From the NCBI GenBank assembly GCA_022710725.1, contig JAKLGK010000009.1, positions 62,001 to 126,000 on the forward strand: 64,000 bases of DNA, read 5' to 3'. Below are positions 32,173 through 43,710 of the stretch, in pieces (within the stretch, counting starts at the first letter, position 1; each line of letters opens with the position of its first letter). The notes under the pieces are model-generated. The model was given only the letters and a program-made list of their open reading frames with translations, was not told the DNA's origin and ran no database searches. The translations under genes and the position numbers were made by a program. Source of the stretch: Verrucomicrobiota bacterium (lineage in GTDB: Bacteria; Verrucomicrobiota; Kiritimatiellia; CAIQIC01; JAGNIJ01).

Positions 32173-35100
32173 CTAGGGCATGAGCACCGCGCGATAGAAG
32201 CCGCGCGTGTCGGAGACGGGATTGGTGTACGTGTTTTCCCCCGGCGTGGCCGGCAGGGGGCCGGCCACCGGGACATAGTCCTGCGCAGGGTCGGATGACC
32301 GCTCCAGCCAGTACGCCTCATCCTCCCGGCTCCGCCAGCGAAGCTCCAGCCCGCCATCGGTCTCCCTCGGGCCCGCCGTGAAGGCCAGCTCCGTGAACTC
32401 GCGCGCACAGTCCACCAGTTCGTTCGACAATCCCCCATCGTACAGCTCGACCAGCCGGTAACGCCCGGTCATGCCCGGCCCCATCAGCGGATCCTCGAAA
32501 GTGTACGCCGCGCCATTCGGGTCCCGCGGCGGGATCGGGTCGCCGTTGACCTTCACCCACGACCCGCCCTCGTCGCGATAGAGGTCGTAGCCCAGCACGC
32601 CCAGCTCGACCGGCGTCCGCCAGCTCAACATCGCCGCCCCTTCGTTGGCATAGCCGCGGAAATACCAGAGCGGTGCGGCGTTCCGGCCGAGGTAGATGCC
32701 CGTCGGCTTGTAATGAATATACCAATCCTCGTTGGGCGGGGGCAGGGCGGTCCCGGAAGGCAGCCCCGAAAAGATCCCGTTGACCTGCGTTGCTCCGCGA
32801 ACGATGACGCAGGCGTCTGTCCCCGGCAGCGGGCCCGGCACGAGCAGTTGCGCGGCCGGCGCCAGGGCGACCGCGCCACCGCGGCGGAGGTCCAGGGCGT
32901 CGTACGCCAGCGCTTCCGCCTCCACCACGAACCGGCTGCCGTCTTCGAGGGAAACCAGGTTGCTGACGGCCAACGTGCCGGCCGAGCAACCGGGATTCAA
33001 AGTGGCGCCCGGGGCCAGCGTCACGGGGCCATGGACGACGCCCGTCCCACCCAGCGCGCCGCCGGCTTGCACCTGCACCGCCCCCGCTCCGACGGCCGAA
33101 CTCCCTCCGTGACACGCCCACATGGCGCCACCCGCCACGACCGTCCCGCCGGGATAGGTCCCGGCGCCATGCAGTTCCACCACGCCGCCGCCTGTTACCG
33201 TCACCGCCCCCGCAGCACCCTCCAAGCCCCGCTCGATTACAAGGCGGCTCGCTGCGGCAGCTTGAAGTGTCAACGCCCCCTCCACGACCATGGGCCCCGC
33301 CCACGTGCCCGTCGCCACGCCGGGCAGCGTGCCCAAAATCCGCGCGCCGGCTGTCACCTCCAGGCGGTTGGTCAACCGGCCGTTCCCGCCAAAGTACAGC
33401 CCCACGCCCAAGGCGCTTCCCTCGCCCAGGAACACCGGCCCCAGCCCCAGGGCCTGGTCCGCTCCGGCAACGACCTCTCCCTCCGCCACCCGAACGGGAG
33501 ATTCGAACGTGCCGCCACCCAGCCAAAGGCGGCCTCCCCCCGTCTTGCGGATCCCGCCTCCCCCCAGCATCGCGGAGACCACCATGTCGTTCTCCGCCGC
33601 GCCGTTTTCCACTAGGAACACCCGGTCGGTCGCGCCCAGGCTCACGATGCCCGCCAGGCCCGCCGATAAGGCGGAGGCTTCCGCGACCACGTCGGTGACC
33701 AGATTCATGGGGCCGTTGCCCGAGCTGACGGAACCGCCCCGCCAACGGAGTTGCCCGAGCGGGTTGAACAGCCCGAAACTGTTCAGGTCCAGGACGCCGT
33801 ATTCCTGCACCCGGACGGGATTCGTCGCCGCCAACTGGTTCATCCACCCCACCCGCACGGTCGCCGCCTCCTCCCCGCCGACCACCAGGGCGCCCGGGAC
33901 GGCCGGTCCGGCGCTGCGCCCGAGATTCAAGGTCCCCGAATGGACGGTGGTGGTGCCAGCGTAGCTGCTGCTCCCCGCCCCGCCGATGGAGACCACGCCG
34001 CCTCCGGAGATCGCCACGCCTTCCGCCCCGCCTATCGAGCCGGACAGGTGTAACGTCGCAAACGAACTCGCCGCGAAGACGGCCGGGCCCGCCAGCGATA
34101 TCGGTCCGGCCCAGGTGTTGCTGCCCGTGTATCCCGCCACGGTCCCCGCCAGGTCCAACGGTTCGGAAGCCGTGTAGAACACGCTACCCTGCAATCGCAG
34201 GACCGCGCCGCTGCTCACGCCCGTTCCCGCCGCCACCGAGCCCAGGGCCCCGTTGCTGGCCGCGACCAGTATCCCGGCCTCGACGCGGGTCGGACCGCTG
34301 TACGAATTGCTCGCGGCCAGCGTCAGCATCCCCGCCCCGGTTTTGAGCACCAGGCCGGTCCCGCCGAGCGGGCCGCCGGAGAACGCGAACGGCCGGACCG
34401 CGTTGCTGACCGTCACCGAGGCCGGCGCGAGGCCGGCGGCCACCGCGATGTTGGTCTGGACCGCCGCGTCGGTGAAGCGGACGTGATCCCCATTGTCGTA
34501 CTGCCCGGGCCAGCCGCCAACCGACCAGTTCGTCGCCGCCGTGTCCCACGCGCCGCTGACCCGGCCCGTCCACACGATCTGCGCGCCCTGGTACTGGAGG
34601 CTCAATTTCGGCCGGATCGCCGCGTGGTTTGTTTCGCGGGCGGCAAAGAGGCCGTTCACGATGTACCCGCTCCCCTCGAAGCTGCACGAGAACAAAATGA
34701 GCCCGTTGTTCGGCGCGCCACCCAGCCAGTTGGTCACGCTGCGCCGAACGTCGAACGGCACCCAGTTGGTCGGCTCGATGGCGCCCGGCACCTCGCCCCC
34801 CGCCTTCTTGATCAGGTTGCTGCTGTTGCCGTCATCGGTTTTATCCTGCCACCCGCCGTCCTCGGCCGTCCACTGGTTCGTCTCCACTTCGTCCCGGCCG
34901 AAGTAGCGCCAACTGGCCCCCTCGCCCGACTGGCCGTTTCGCGTGTTCTCAAACCAGTTCCGGCCCGCGTTCACGCGATAGGGTTTCAAGCCCATGGCGT
35001 TCCCCGAGCTCATACTGCCCGCTTCGAGGTAGAACAGGCCCAGGACGGCGGAGGTCACCGCGTCGCACGGCACGGCCGGCAGGGCAAACCGGACCAGGGC

Positions 35101-35310
35101 GCCATCCGACTTGGGCCCGCTGTTGTATTTCACCGTCAGCTTGGAGTCGCCGCCGTAATTGTCGTGCGTCGCGCTCTCGTCCAGCCACGTGTCGCTCGCG
35201 CCGGCATAGCCGTGGAGGTCGTGCTGCAGGGTCAGCCGGGCGGCGAAGGCGGGGGACAGAACAGCCGCGCAGAATCCGGCGATGGCAAGCCAGCGGATGA
35301 CGTTTCGCAT
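32173..35310 (-). CDS. Secreted DNRLRE plus autotransporter-type beta-strand-repeat protein
   Basis: A 1,045-residue exported protein. Residues 1-23 are a signal peptide. Residues about 25-245 resemble a DNRLRE domain, starting with the repeated-Gly/Asp DTWLDESATHDNYGGDSKL and including a predicted carbohydrate-binding beta-sandwich. Residues about 270-840 hold passenger-like repeats of the form LxKTGAGxLTLAASNSYSGPTxVxAG, typical of PVC giant adhesins. The C-terminal 170 residues end in a fibronectin/PEP-like beta domain (YDLYRDEGG, YRLVELYDGG) and show no outer-membrane barrel. Therefore it is unlikely to be a true type V autotransporter. Confidence 0.78.
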   Translation of the reverse strand: MRNVIRWLAIAGFCAAVLSPAFAARLTLQHDLHGYAGASDTWLDESATHDNYGGDSKLTVKYNSGPKSDGALVRFALPAVPCDAVTSAVLGLFYLEAGSMSSGNAMGLKPYRVNAGRNWFENTRNGQSGEGASWRYFGRDEVETNQWTAEDGGWQDKTDDGNSSNLIKKAGGEVPGAIEPTNWVPFDVRRSVTNWLGGAPNNGLILFSCSFEGSGYIVNGLFAARETNHAAIRPKLSLQYQGAQIVWTGRVSGAWDTAATNWSVGGWPGQYDNGDHVRFTDAAVQTNIAVAAGLAPASVTVSNAVRPFAFSGGPLGGTGLVLKTGAGMLTLAASNSYSGPTRVEAGILVAASNGALGSVAAGTGVSSGAVLRLQGSVFYTASEPLDLAGTVAGYTGSNTWAGPISLAGPAVFAASSFATLHLSGSIGGAEGVAISGGGVVSIGGAGSSSYAGTTTVHSGTLNLGRSAGPAVPGALVVGGEEAATVRVGWMNQLAATNPVRVQEYGVLDLNSFGLFNPLGQLRWRGGSVSSGNGPMNLVTDVVAEASALSAGLAGIVSLGATDRVFLVENGAAENDMVVSAMLGGGGIRKTGGGRLWLGGGTFESPVRVAEGEVVAGADQALGLGPVFLGEGSALGVGLYFGGNGRLTNRLEVTAGARILGTLPGVATGTWAGPMVVEGALTLQAAAASRLVIERGLEGAAGAVTVTGGGVVELHGAGTYPGGTVVAGGAMWACHGGSSAVGAGAVQVQAGGALGGTGVVHGPVTLAPGATLNPGCSAGTLAVSNLVSLEDGSRFVVEAEALAYDALDLRRGGAVALAPAAQLLVPGPLPGTDACVIVRGATQVNGIFSGLPSGTALPPPNEDWYIHYKPTGIYLGRNAAPLWYFRGYANEGAAMLSWRTPVELGVLGYDLYRDEGGSWVKVNGDPIPPRDPNGAAYTFEDPLMGPGMTGRYRLVELYDGGLSNELVDCAREFTELAFTAGPRETDGGLELRWRSREDEAYWLERSSDPAQDYVPVAGPLPATPGENTYTNPVSDTRGFYRAVLMP

Positions 35311-35374
35311 GCGCCCGGCACCCTCCCCTCTTTTTTTATCCCCCCGCCGGGAAGACGCGTCAAGACAAAGCGAA

Positions 35375-36406
35375 TCAGAACTGCGCCAGGAACCGGGCGT
35401 CGTTGTCGTAGAGCATCCGGATGTCCGGGATGCCGTAGAGGATCATGGCGATGCGCTCGACGCCCATGCCGAAGGCGTAGCCGGTGACCTCGTCCGGGTC
35501 GTAGCCGACCGCGCGGAAGACCTTGGGATTGACCATGCCCGCGCCGGAGATCTCGATCCAGCCGCTGTCCTTGCAGACGCGGCAGCCCTTGCCGCCGCAG
35601 ACGTGGCACGAGAAATCGTACTCGACGCTCGGCTCGGTGAACGGGAAGAAATGCGGCCGGAACCGGATGCGCACGTCGGCGCCCATCATCTGGCGCGCGA
35701 AGTGCGTCAGGTCGCCCTTGAGGTCGGCCAGCGAGACATTCCGGTCCACGTACAGCCCCTCGATCTGGTGGAAGTTCGCGCTGTGCGTCGCGTCGGTCGT
35801 GTCGCGCCGGTAGCAGCGGCCCGGCGCGATGATCCGGACGGGCGGCTTCTGCTTCTCCATCACCCGGATCTGCACGGGCGAGGTCTGCGTGCGCAGCAGC
35901 TTGCCCGCCGTGGCGGGCTGGCCGGAGGAAAAATAGAACGTGTCCTGCGAATCCCGCGCCGGGTGGTCGCCCGGCGTGTTGAGCGCGTCGAAGTTGTAGT
36001 ACTCGGTCTCGATGTCCGGCCCGTCGGCGACGGTGAAGCCGAGGGAGCGGAAGATGTCCGCCGCGCGCGCGATGACGAGGCTGACCGGATGCCGCGAGCC
36101 CAGCCCGCGCCACCGGCCGGGCAGCGACCAGTCCAGCCCGGCCGCGCGCGCGGGGGCCGCCTGCCCCAGCGCCTGCTTGCGCGCCTCGAGCCGGGCGGCC
36201 AGGCCGTTCTTCAACTCGTTGGAGAGCTTGCCCGCTTCCGGCCGGTCGGCCGGGGCCAGGTCCTTGAGGCTCTCCATGATCTTGGGAAGGAGCCCTTTCC
36301 GCCCGAGATACTTGATGCGCGCCGCCTCGACGGAGGCCGCGTCCGCGGCGGCGTCCGCCTCGGCCAGCGCCTCGTCCCGGATCTTCCTGATTTCCTCGAT
36401 CGTCAT
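35375..36406 (-). CDS. pheS: Phenylalanine--tRNA ligase alpha subunit
   Basis: A 343-residue class II synthetase subunit. The N-terminal coiled coil (about residues 1-85) is followed by the catalytic domain. Motif 2 is in ANFHQIEGLYVD near residue 190, and motif 3 is in GYAFGMGVERIAMILYGIPDIR near residue 310. A zinc-ribbon-like CHVCGGKGCRVCKDSGW near residue 255 is a variation seen in some PheS. The start at 36406 is used because the 28 residues further upstream come from the AT-rich palindromes. pheT is not adjacent. It belongs to the thrS-infC-rpmI-rplT-pheS group, here split by a convergent protease gene. Confidence 0.95.
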   Translation of the reverse strand: MTIEEIRKIRDEALAEADAAADAASVEAARIKYLGRKGLLPKIMESLKDLAPADRPEAGKLSNELKNGLAARLEARKQALGQAAPARAAGLDWSLPGRWRGLGSRHPVSLVIARAADIFRSLGFTVADGPDIETEYYNFDALNTPGDHPARDSQDTFYFSSGQPATAGKLLRTQTSPVQIRVMEKQKPPVRIIAPGRCYRRDTTDATHSANFHQIEGLYVDRNVSLADLKGDLTHFARQMMGADVRIRFRPHFFPFTEPSVEYDFSCHVCGGKGCRVCKDSGWIEISGAGMVNPKVFRAVGYDPDEVTGYAFGMGVERIAMILYGIPDIRMLYDNDARFLAQF

Positions 36407-36420
36407 GCGGCTCGCTCCGT

Positions 36421-36501
36421 TTTTCCAATGTTTGGAAAATTCGGACCCATTTTTTCCAATGTTTGGAAAAATTGCAGTATTTTTTTCCAAACATTGGAAA
36501 A
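36421..36501. repeat. Three copies of the 19-bp TTTTCCAATGTTTGGAAAA palindrome
   Basis: Exact copies lie at 36421-36439 and 36452-36470 in one orientation; 36483-36501 is the exact reverse complement. They fill the divergent spacer between pheS and the protease gene. The same sequence occurs at 55941-55959, with variants at 55973-55991 and 5332-5350. They are strikingly AT-rich in this GC-rich sequence. The function, whether terminator, protein site or repetitive element, is unknown. Confidence 0.85.
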
Positions 36502-36574
36502 AACCGCCGGCCGCGCCATAATGAACGTCGACGCGCGATCCGCGGACTAAACCAGAAACCCGATAAGGACCCCC

Positions 36575-38032
36575 ATGAAGCGTTGCCTCCGCCTCCTGTT
36601 ATGCCTCGTGTTCGCCGCCTCCGCCGCCGCCCGCGACGTGCGCGACTCGATCGTGAAGATCTACACGGTCCACAACTCGCCGGACTACTTCAACCCGTGG
36701 AGCATGCGCGGGCCGTTCTCCACCACCGGCTCCGGCTGCGTGGTGCCGGGCAAGCGGATCCTGACCAACGCGCACGTCGTCGGCGACCAGACGTTCATCC
36801 AGGTCCGGCGCAACGGCGAGGCCAAGCGCTACGTCGCCCGCGTCGCGGCCGTCGCCCACGACGCGGACCTGGCGCTGCTGGCCGTGGACGACCCCTCGTT
36901 TTTCGAGGGGGTCGAGCCGCTGGAGTTCGGCGAGCTGCCGCAGACGCAGCAGGAGGTGCTGGTCTATGGATTCCCGATGGGCGGCGACACGTTGAGCATC
37001 ACGAAGGGCGTCGTCTCGCGCATCGAGCACCAGAACTACACGCACAGCTCCTGCAACCTGCTGTCCGTGCAGATCGACGCCGCGATCAACCCGGGCAACA
37101 GCGGCGGGCCCGCGATCGTCGGCGGCCGGATCGTGGGCGTGGCCATGCAGGCGATGCGGCAGGCCGACAACATCGGGTACCTCGTGCCCGTGCCGGTCAT
37201 CCAGCATCTCCTCAAGGACCTGGAGGACGGGCAGCGCGGCGGGATCCCCAGCCTGGGGCTCATCCTGGAGGACATGGAGAATCCCGGCCTGCGCAAGAAG
37301 CACCAGCTGCCGGACGACCGCACGGGCGTGCTGATCCTGCGCATCGCGCACGGCTCGCCGGCCGAGGGCCTGCTGAAGGAGGGCGACGTGCTGCTCTCCG
37401 TGGACGGGCACGCGATCGCCAACGACGGCACGGTCGAGTTCCGCCCCCGTGAGCGGACGAGCGTGTCCTACTGGATCCAGCAGCACCAGGTCGGCGAGAC
37501 GGCCAACCTCGACATCCTGCGGGACGGGGAGGCGCTGCCGGTGCAGGTGCGGCTGACCAGCCGCATGGAGCAGGACTGGATCATCCCGTTCGAGGAATAC
37601 GACATCCTGCCCACCTACTACATTTACGGCGGCATCGTGTTCAGCCCGCTGACGGTCAACCTGCTGCAGTCGTGGGGCGGCAACTGGTACGAGAAGGCCC
37701 CGCGGGACCTCGTCGCCCGGCTGGGCTTCAACCTGGTGACCCCGGAACAGGACGAGGTCGTGCTCGCGCTGCGCGTCCTGGCCGCCGACGTCAACGAGGG
37801 CTACCACAACGTTTCGTCGTGGACCGTCGACAAGGTCGACGGCGAGAAGGTCCGGAACCTGAAGCACCTGATCGAGCTGATTGAAAAGGGCAGCGGCCCC
37901 TTCGTCGTGCTGGAAAACGAGTGGGGCCAGAAACTCGTGCTCGACCGGGAGCAATCGGAGCAGACCGGGCCGCAGATCCTGGGAACCTACCGGATTCCGA
38001 AAGACCGGTCTCCGGACCTCGCGGCGCCCTGA
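36575..38032 (+). CDS. Exported trypsin-like serine protease with PDZ-like region (HtrA/Deg type)
   Basis: A 485-residue protein with a signal peptide (residues 1-20). The protease domain has a full triad: His in ILTNAHVVG (about residue 66), Asp in HDADLALLAVDD (about 96), Ser in NPGNSGGPAIVGG (about 176). A PDZ-like domain spans roughly 225-330, with GVLILRIAHGSPAEGLLKEGDVLLSVDG. The last 150 residues form a second, less clear domain. It probably handles misfolded or target proteins in the periplasm. It sits convergent to rplT and divergent from pheS, inside an otherwise standard translation cluster. Confidence 0.88.
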   Translation: MKRCLRLLLCLVFAASAAARDVRDSIVKIYTVHNSPDYFNPWSMRGPFSTTGSGCVVPGKRILTNAHVVGDQTFIQVRRNGEAKRYVARVAAVAHDADLALLAVDDPSFFEGVEPLEFGELPQTQQEVLVYGFPMGGDTLSITKGVVSRIEHQNYTHSSCNLLSVQIDAAINPGNSGGPAIVGGRIVGVAMQAMRQADNIGYLVPVPVIQHLLKDLEDGQRGGIPSLGLILEDMENPGLRKKHQLPDDRTGVLILRIAHGSPAEGLLKEGDVLLSVDGHAIANDGTVEFRPRERTSVSYWIQQHQVGETANLDILRDGEALPVQVRLTSRMEQDWIIPFEEYDILPTYYIYGGIVFSPLTVNLLQSWGGNWYEKAPRDLVARLGFNLVTPEQDEVVLALRVLAADVNEGYHNVSSWTVDKVDGEKVRNLKHLIELIEKGSGPFVVLENEWGQKLVLDREQSEQTGPQILGTYRIPKDRSPDLAAP

Positions 38033-38062
38033 AGAAGCTCGGGCCGCAACCCGGCGGCGGGA

Positions 38063-38419
38063 TCAGGCCAGTTTCTTTTTCGCCAGGTCCACGATGGACG
38101 CGAAGCCGTCCGGGTCGTGGATGGCGATCTCGGAGAGCATCTTGCGATTCAGCCGGATGCCGGCCTTCGTGACGCCCTCCATGAAACGGCTGTAGGACAG
38201 GCCCAACTCGCGGCACGCCGCGTTCAGGCGCACGACCCACAGGTTGCGGAACTCGCGCTTGCGGAGCTTGCGGTGCTTGGTGGCCTGGACCATGGCGCGG
38301 TCCACGGCCTCGGTGGCCATGCGGAACCGCTTGCTGCGACCGCCGTAAAACCCCTTGGCTAAACCGAGGCGGCGTTTCCTTCTCCGGCGCGAGGCCGGCG
38401 CGTTGGTGGCTCTGGACAT
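38063..38419 (-). CDS. rplT: 50S ribosomal protein L20
   Basis: A 118-residue L20. Typical features are RRRRKRRLGLAKGFYGGRSKRFRMATEAV near the N-terminus and LGLSYSRFMEGVTKAGIRLNRKMLSEIAI toward the end. The start at 38419 is fixed by alignment with the family (MSRATNAPASRRRRKR). It follows rpmI by 11 bp. Its stop faces that of the protease gene across 30 bp. Confidence 0.96.
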   Translation of the reverse strand: MSRATNAPASRRRRKRRLGLAKGFYGGRSKRFRMATEAVDRAMVQATKHRKLRKREFRNLWVVRLNAACRELGLSYSRFMEGVTKAGIRLNRKMLSEIAIHDPDGFASIVDLAKKKLA

Positions 38420-38430
38420 AGTCGTTCTCC

Positions 38431-38628
38431 TTAGAGGGGCAGGCCGCGGCTGATCCGGCCGTAGTCGGCGCTCGACACGGTGCTGCCGGCGCGCAACTGG
38501 CGCTTGCGCTTGCGGCTCTTGTGGCCGAGCAGATGGCTGCGGCTGCCGCACGCGTGCTTGATGACGCCGCCCGCGGTCTTGTGGAACCGCTTCGAGACGG
38601 CCTTCCTGGTTTTATATTTTCCGGCCAT
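38431..38628 (-). CDS. rpmI: 50S ribosomal protein L35
   Basis: A 65-residue L35 with the usual KYKTRKAVSKRFHKTAGG start and the KHACGSRSHLLGHKSRKRKRQLR core. It lies between infC and rplT in the conserved order. Confidence 0.96.
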   Translation of the reverse strand: MAGKYKTRKAVSKRFHKTAGGVIKHACGSRSHLLGHKSRKRKRQLRAGSTVSSADYGRISRGLPL

Positions 38629-38732
38629 GATACCCTCTGTATTTCATCCGCCCGCCGCACGGATCCTTGATCCCTGCGCTTCCGGGCGGGAAAGGGCGCG
38701 TTTATACGCCAGATCGATCCGGGAGTCCAGCG

Positions 38733-39308
<576 letters not shown>

Positions 39309-39373
39309 AACTTCCTCCTGCGTTTACGGGGCCCCGCCGGGCCCCTGGTTGTTTCTCCGCGCCTGTGCTTCGC

Positions 39374-41122
<1,749 letters not shown>

Positions 41123-41254
41123 TCAGGCTCGATACATTCCTTTCTTTACCGCATTACACGGCGCAACTTACCCGATGCCACCCGGGGCTGTCAATCCATG
41201 CGGGGATGGAAAGGCAGCGGAAGCCACTTCCCGACGAGAAACCATCGCGGCGGA

Positions 41255-43633
41255 TTATGGCGCATTGGTGGCGGCTACGCGGTAGAAGCGGACCACTTCC
41301 ACGGTATCGGTGGGAATGATGAGATTGGTCCAGACCAGCGTCGTCCTCGCGTCCTCGGCCTTGATCCAGTTCGTGTAGGGATTGGGCGGCTGCCAGTCGG
41401 CCTGATCGGATATATGCCCGACCGCTTCGACCCGGTAGAGCACGCTGGGATATCCCTGCGCGGCCAGGTCCACCCGCCCCGCGGCCTCGGTGAACCGGAG
41501 CAGCGGCACCGGCAGCGGCCAGGCCATCATGGCGACGAAACCGTCGGCCTGGTTGACATCGGAGCCCAGATTGTGGTTCGGCTGGAGCGCGCCCAGGACG
41601 GGGAAGTTGGTGGACTGCGTCATGCCGCAGAGATAGGCCACGCCGTGAGCGTCCAGCGCCAGCCCGTACCCGTAGTCCTTTCCAACGCCGCCCAGGTACG
41701 TCGCGAACACGATGGACGTCGCGGCCGGCGCCAGCTTGGCCGCAAACACATCATAGGGATAATCGCCCATGAAATCGGGCTCGCCGGCGATCGTTGCCTG
41801 CACGGCGTTCGTGACCGGGAAATTCGTGGAATCCGTGTAGCCCACGAGCCACAGGTTGCTGTCCGCGTCGCGACGAACCGCCCACGGCTGGTCGTTGCCG
41901 TCGTCCGCGCCGAAGTAGGTCGAGTAGACCAACTGCGTGCCCACGGCGGTGTCGACGACCGTCAGGAATCCGTCCCAGGCCACTTCCGCCGTGACGTGGG
42001 CCGGCTTCAGCGCGCCGAGCGTCACGGGAAAATTCGTCGCGCCCGTCTCGCCCACGACGCACGCAACGCCGTTGGACAAAATGATGACATCGTGGCCGTG
42101 CTCGTTTTCGTAGCCGCCCAGCAGCGTGGAGTACTCGAGCGCCAGGCCGTTGCTAGCGAACTTGGTCAGGAAGGCATCCATGTACAAGTTGATGCCTGCC
42201 ACCGCAAAGAAGGATTCGTTGGTTTTCTGGAACGCGTTCGCCGTCACCGGGAAGTTCGTGGAAACCGTGCAACTGGCGATGTACGCGCAGTGCCCGGTAT
42301 CCACGGCGAGCCCCATGCGCCCGAACTGCGGCACGAGCAGGGCCTCGTTGAACCCGTCATAGCTGTTCCCGCCCAGGTAGGTCGAGTACTCGATATTCGT
42401 GCCCCGCCACTTGACCAGGAAGACGTCCTGCGTCATGCCGCCCTCCCCGCTGACGTTGAGGTTCGGCTGGTAGGCGTTGCGCACCGGGAAATTCGTGGAT
42501 TCCGTCACGCCGGCCATGTAGAGGCGACCCTCGCCGTCCAGCGCCACGGAAAACGCGCCGTCGTTGGTCTCGCCGCCCAGGTACGTCGAAAACACCAGGT
42601 TGCTGCCGGACGGGCCCAGCTGCAGCACGAAGGCATCCAGACCGCCGCCCAGCGCCGCCTGCCGGGCGGACCGCAGCGGAAAGTCAGTCGAGTCGGTCAT
42701 GCCGACCACGCACGGGCCGTCGTTGGAATCCAGAACCAATCCGAACGCCATGTCGTCCCCGCTTCCGCCGATGAAGGTGGAAAACACCACGTTGCTGCCG
42801 CCGGGCGTCAGCTTGGTAACGAATACGTCGTGGCCGCCGCCGTGTACCGGCGTCCACGGCGAGACGGGAAACGTGTTGCTCGAGGCCGTCCGGCCCGCCA
42901 CGTACATGTGCTCGTCGGCGCCCACCGCAATCGCGTGCGCGGAATCCACGTCCGTGCCGCCGATGTAGGAGGAGTAGAGCAGCGTCGGATCGATCACGAG
43001 GTCGAGCGCCGGGTCGTGGGCGCCCGCCCGGAATCCCACCACGCCATCCCCCGCCACCTCGAACGCGGCCTCGACAGCCTGCCGCCGCCCGCTCACGACC
43101 TGGTAAGCCCGGGGCGGCGTCTCGACCAACTCGCCCCACGGCATCGTCACCCGCAGCGCGCCGTCCGCCGCGATCGCGATACGCTCGGCCCCCTCATACC
43201 GGAGTTGGACGCTCCGCAGGTCCGCCCCCGGGTGCACGATCACGTCGTATTCCAGGCGGCCGGCCTCCCCGTAGTACTCCACGTCCACGCCGGGAAACAC
43301 GCCCGAGTACCGTACCCGGGCAAAGCGCGGAATTCCGGTCATCCGCCGGTCCCCGATGAAGTAGTTCATCACCCCGCCGTCGGGCGCCCGTCCCTCCACC
43401 CGCGCCGCGGCCGACGCCCCCGCGAAGGCCACGACCACCTGCCGGCCGCTGGGGAGCGTCAACGTCATCCCGCCGCGCGAGAGGCCAATGCCCGAATCGC
43501 CGGAGCGGCTGACGAAGAGCCAGTCGGCGGCAAATTGCCCGCTGTTCTGCTCGAAATAGAGCGTGGCAGATGCGGCCGGGATGCCGGCCAGGACCGAACA
43601 CACCACCAGCGTGAATGCGAAAACGGCTCTCAT
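41255..43633 (-). CDS. Secreted SBBP-repeat beta-propeller protein
   Basis: A 792-residue exported protein. Residues 1-23 are a signal peptide. An N-terminal DUF7948-like domain (about 25-220) starts LYFEQNSGQFAADWLF. From about residue 225 there are some nine SBBP repeats of the form VFSTYLGGxxxDxAxxLALDxxGxxYVxGxTxSTNFPV. These are predicted to form a large beta-propeller. The C-terminal 90 residues are a separate beta domain. Start codon 43633 has GGCGAG upstream. The role is probably surface-associated; the partner is unknown. Confidence 0.85.
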   Translation of the reverse strand: MRAVFAFTLVVCSVLAGIPAASATLYFEQNSGQFAADWLFVSRSGDSGIGLSRGGMTLTLPSGRQVVVAFAGASAAARVEGRAPDGGVMNYFIGDRRMTGIPRFARVRYSGVFPGVDVEYYGEAGRLEYDVIVHPGADLRSVQLRYEGAERIAIAADGALRVTMPWGELVETPPRAYQVVSGRRQAVEAAFEVAGDGVVGFRAGAHDPALDLVIDPTLLYSSYIGGTDVDSAHAIAVGADEHMYVAGRTASSNTFPVSPWTPVHGGGHDVFVTKLTPGGSNVVFSTFIGGSGDDMAFGLVLDSNDGPCVVGMTDSTDFPLRSARQAALGGGLDAFVLQLGPSGSNLVFSTYLGGETNDGAFSVALDGEGRLYMAGVTESTNFPVRNAYQPNLNVSGEGGMTQDVFLVKWRGTNIEYSTYLGGNSYDGFNEALLVPQFGRMGLAVDTGHCAYIASCTVSTNFPVTANAFQKTNESFFAVAGINLYMDAFLTKFASNGLALEYSTLLGGYENEHGHDVIILSNGVACVVGETGATNFPVTLGALKPAHVTAEVAWDGFLTVVDTAVGTQLVYSTYFGADDGNDQPWAVRRDADSNLWLVGYTDSTNFPVTNAVQATIAGEPDFMGDYPYDVFAAKLAPAATSIVFATYLGGVGKDYGYGLALDAHGVAYLCGMTQSTNFPVLGALQPNHNLGSDVNQADGFVAMMAWPLPVPLLRFTEAAGRVDLAAQGYPSVLYRVEAVGHISDQADWQPPNPYTNWIKAEDARTTLVWTNLIIPTDTVEVVRFYRVAATNAP

Positions 43634-43710
43634 GCTCGCCTCCTTGTCGGCATCCCTCCTGAAGACGCCGACGCCCCCCCTATAGAAAAGAACGGGGCGG
43701 GAGACAAGTA

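Noticed and set aside
32173..35310. Type V autotransporter
   Set aside because: The beta-strand repeats match, but the C-terminus has no outer-membrane barrel.
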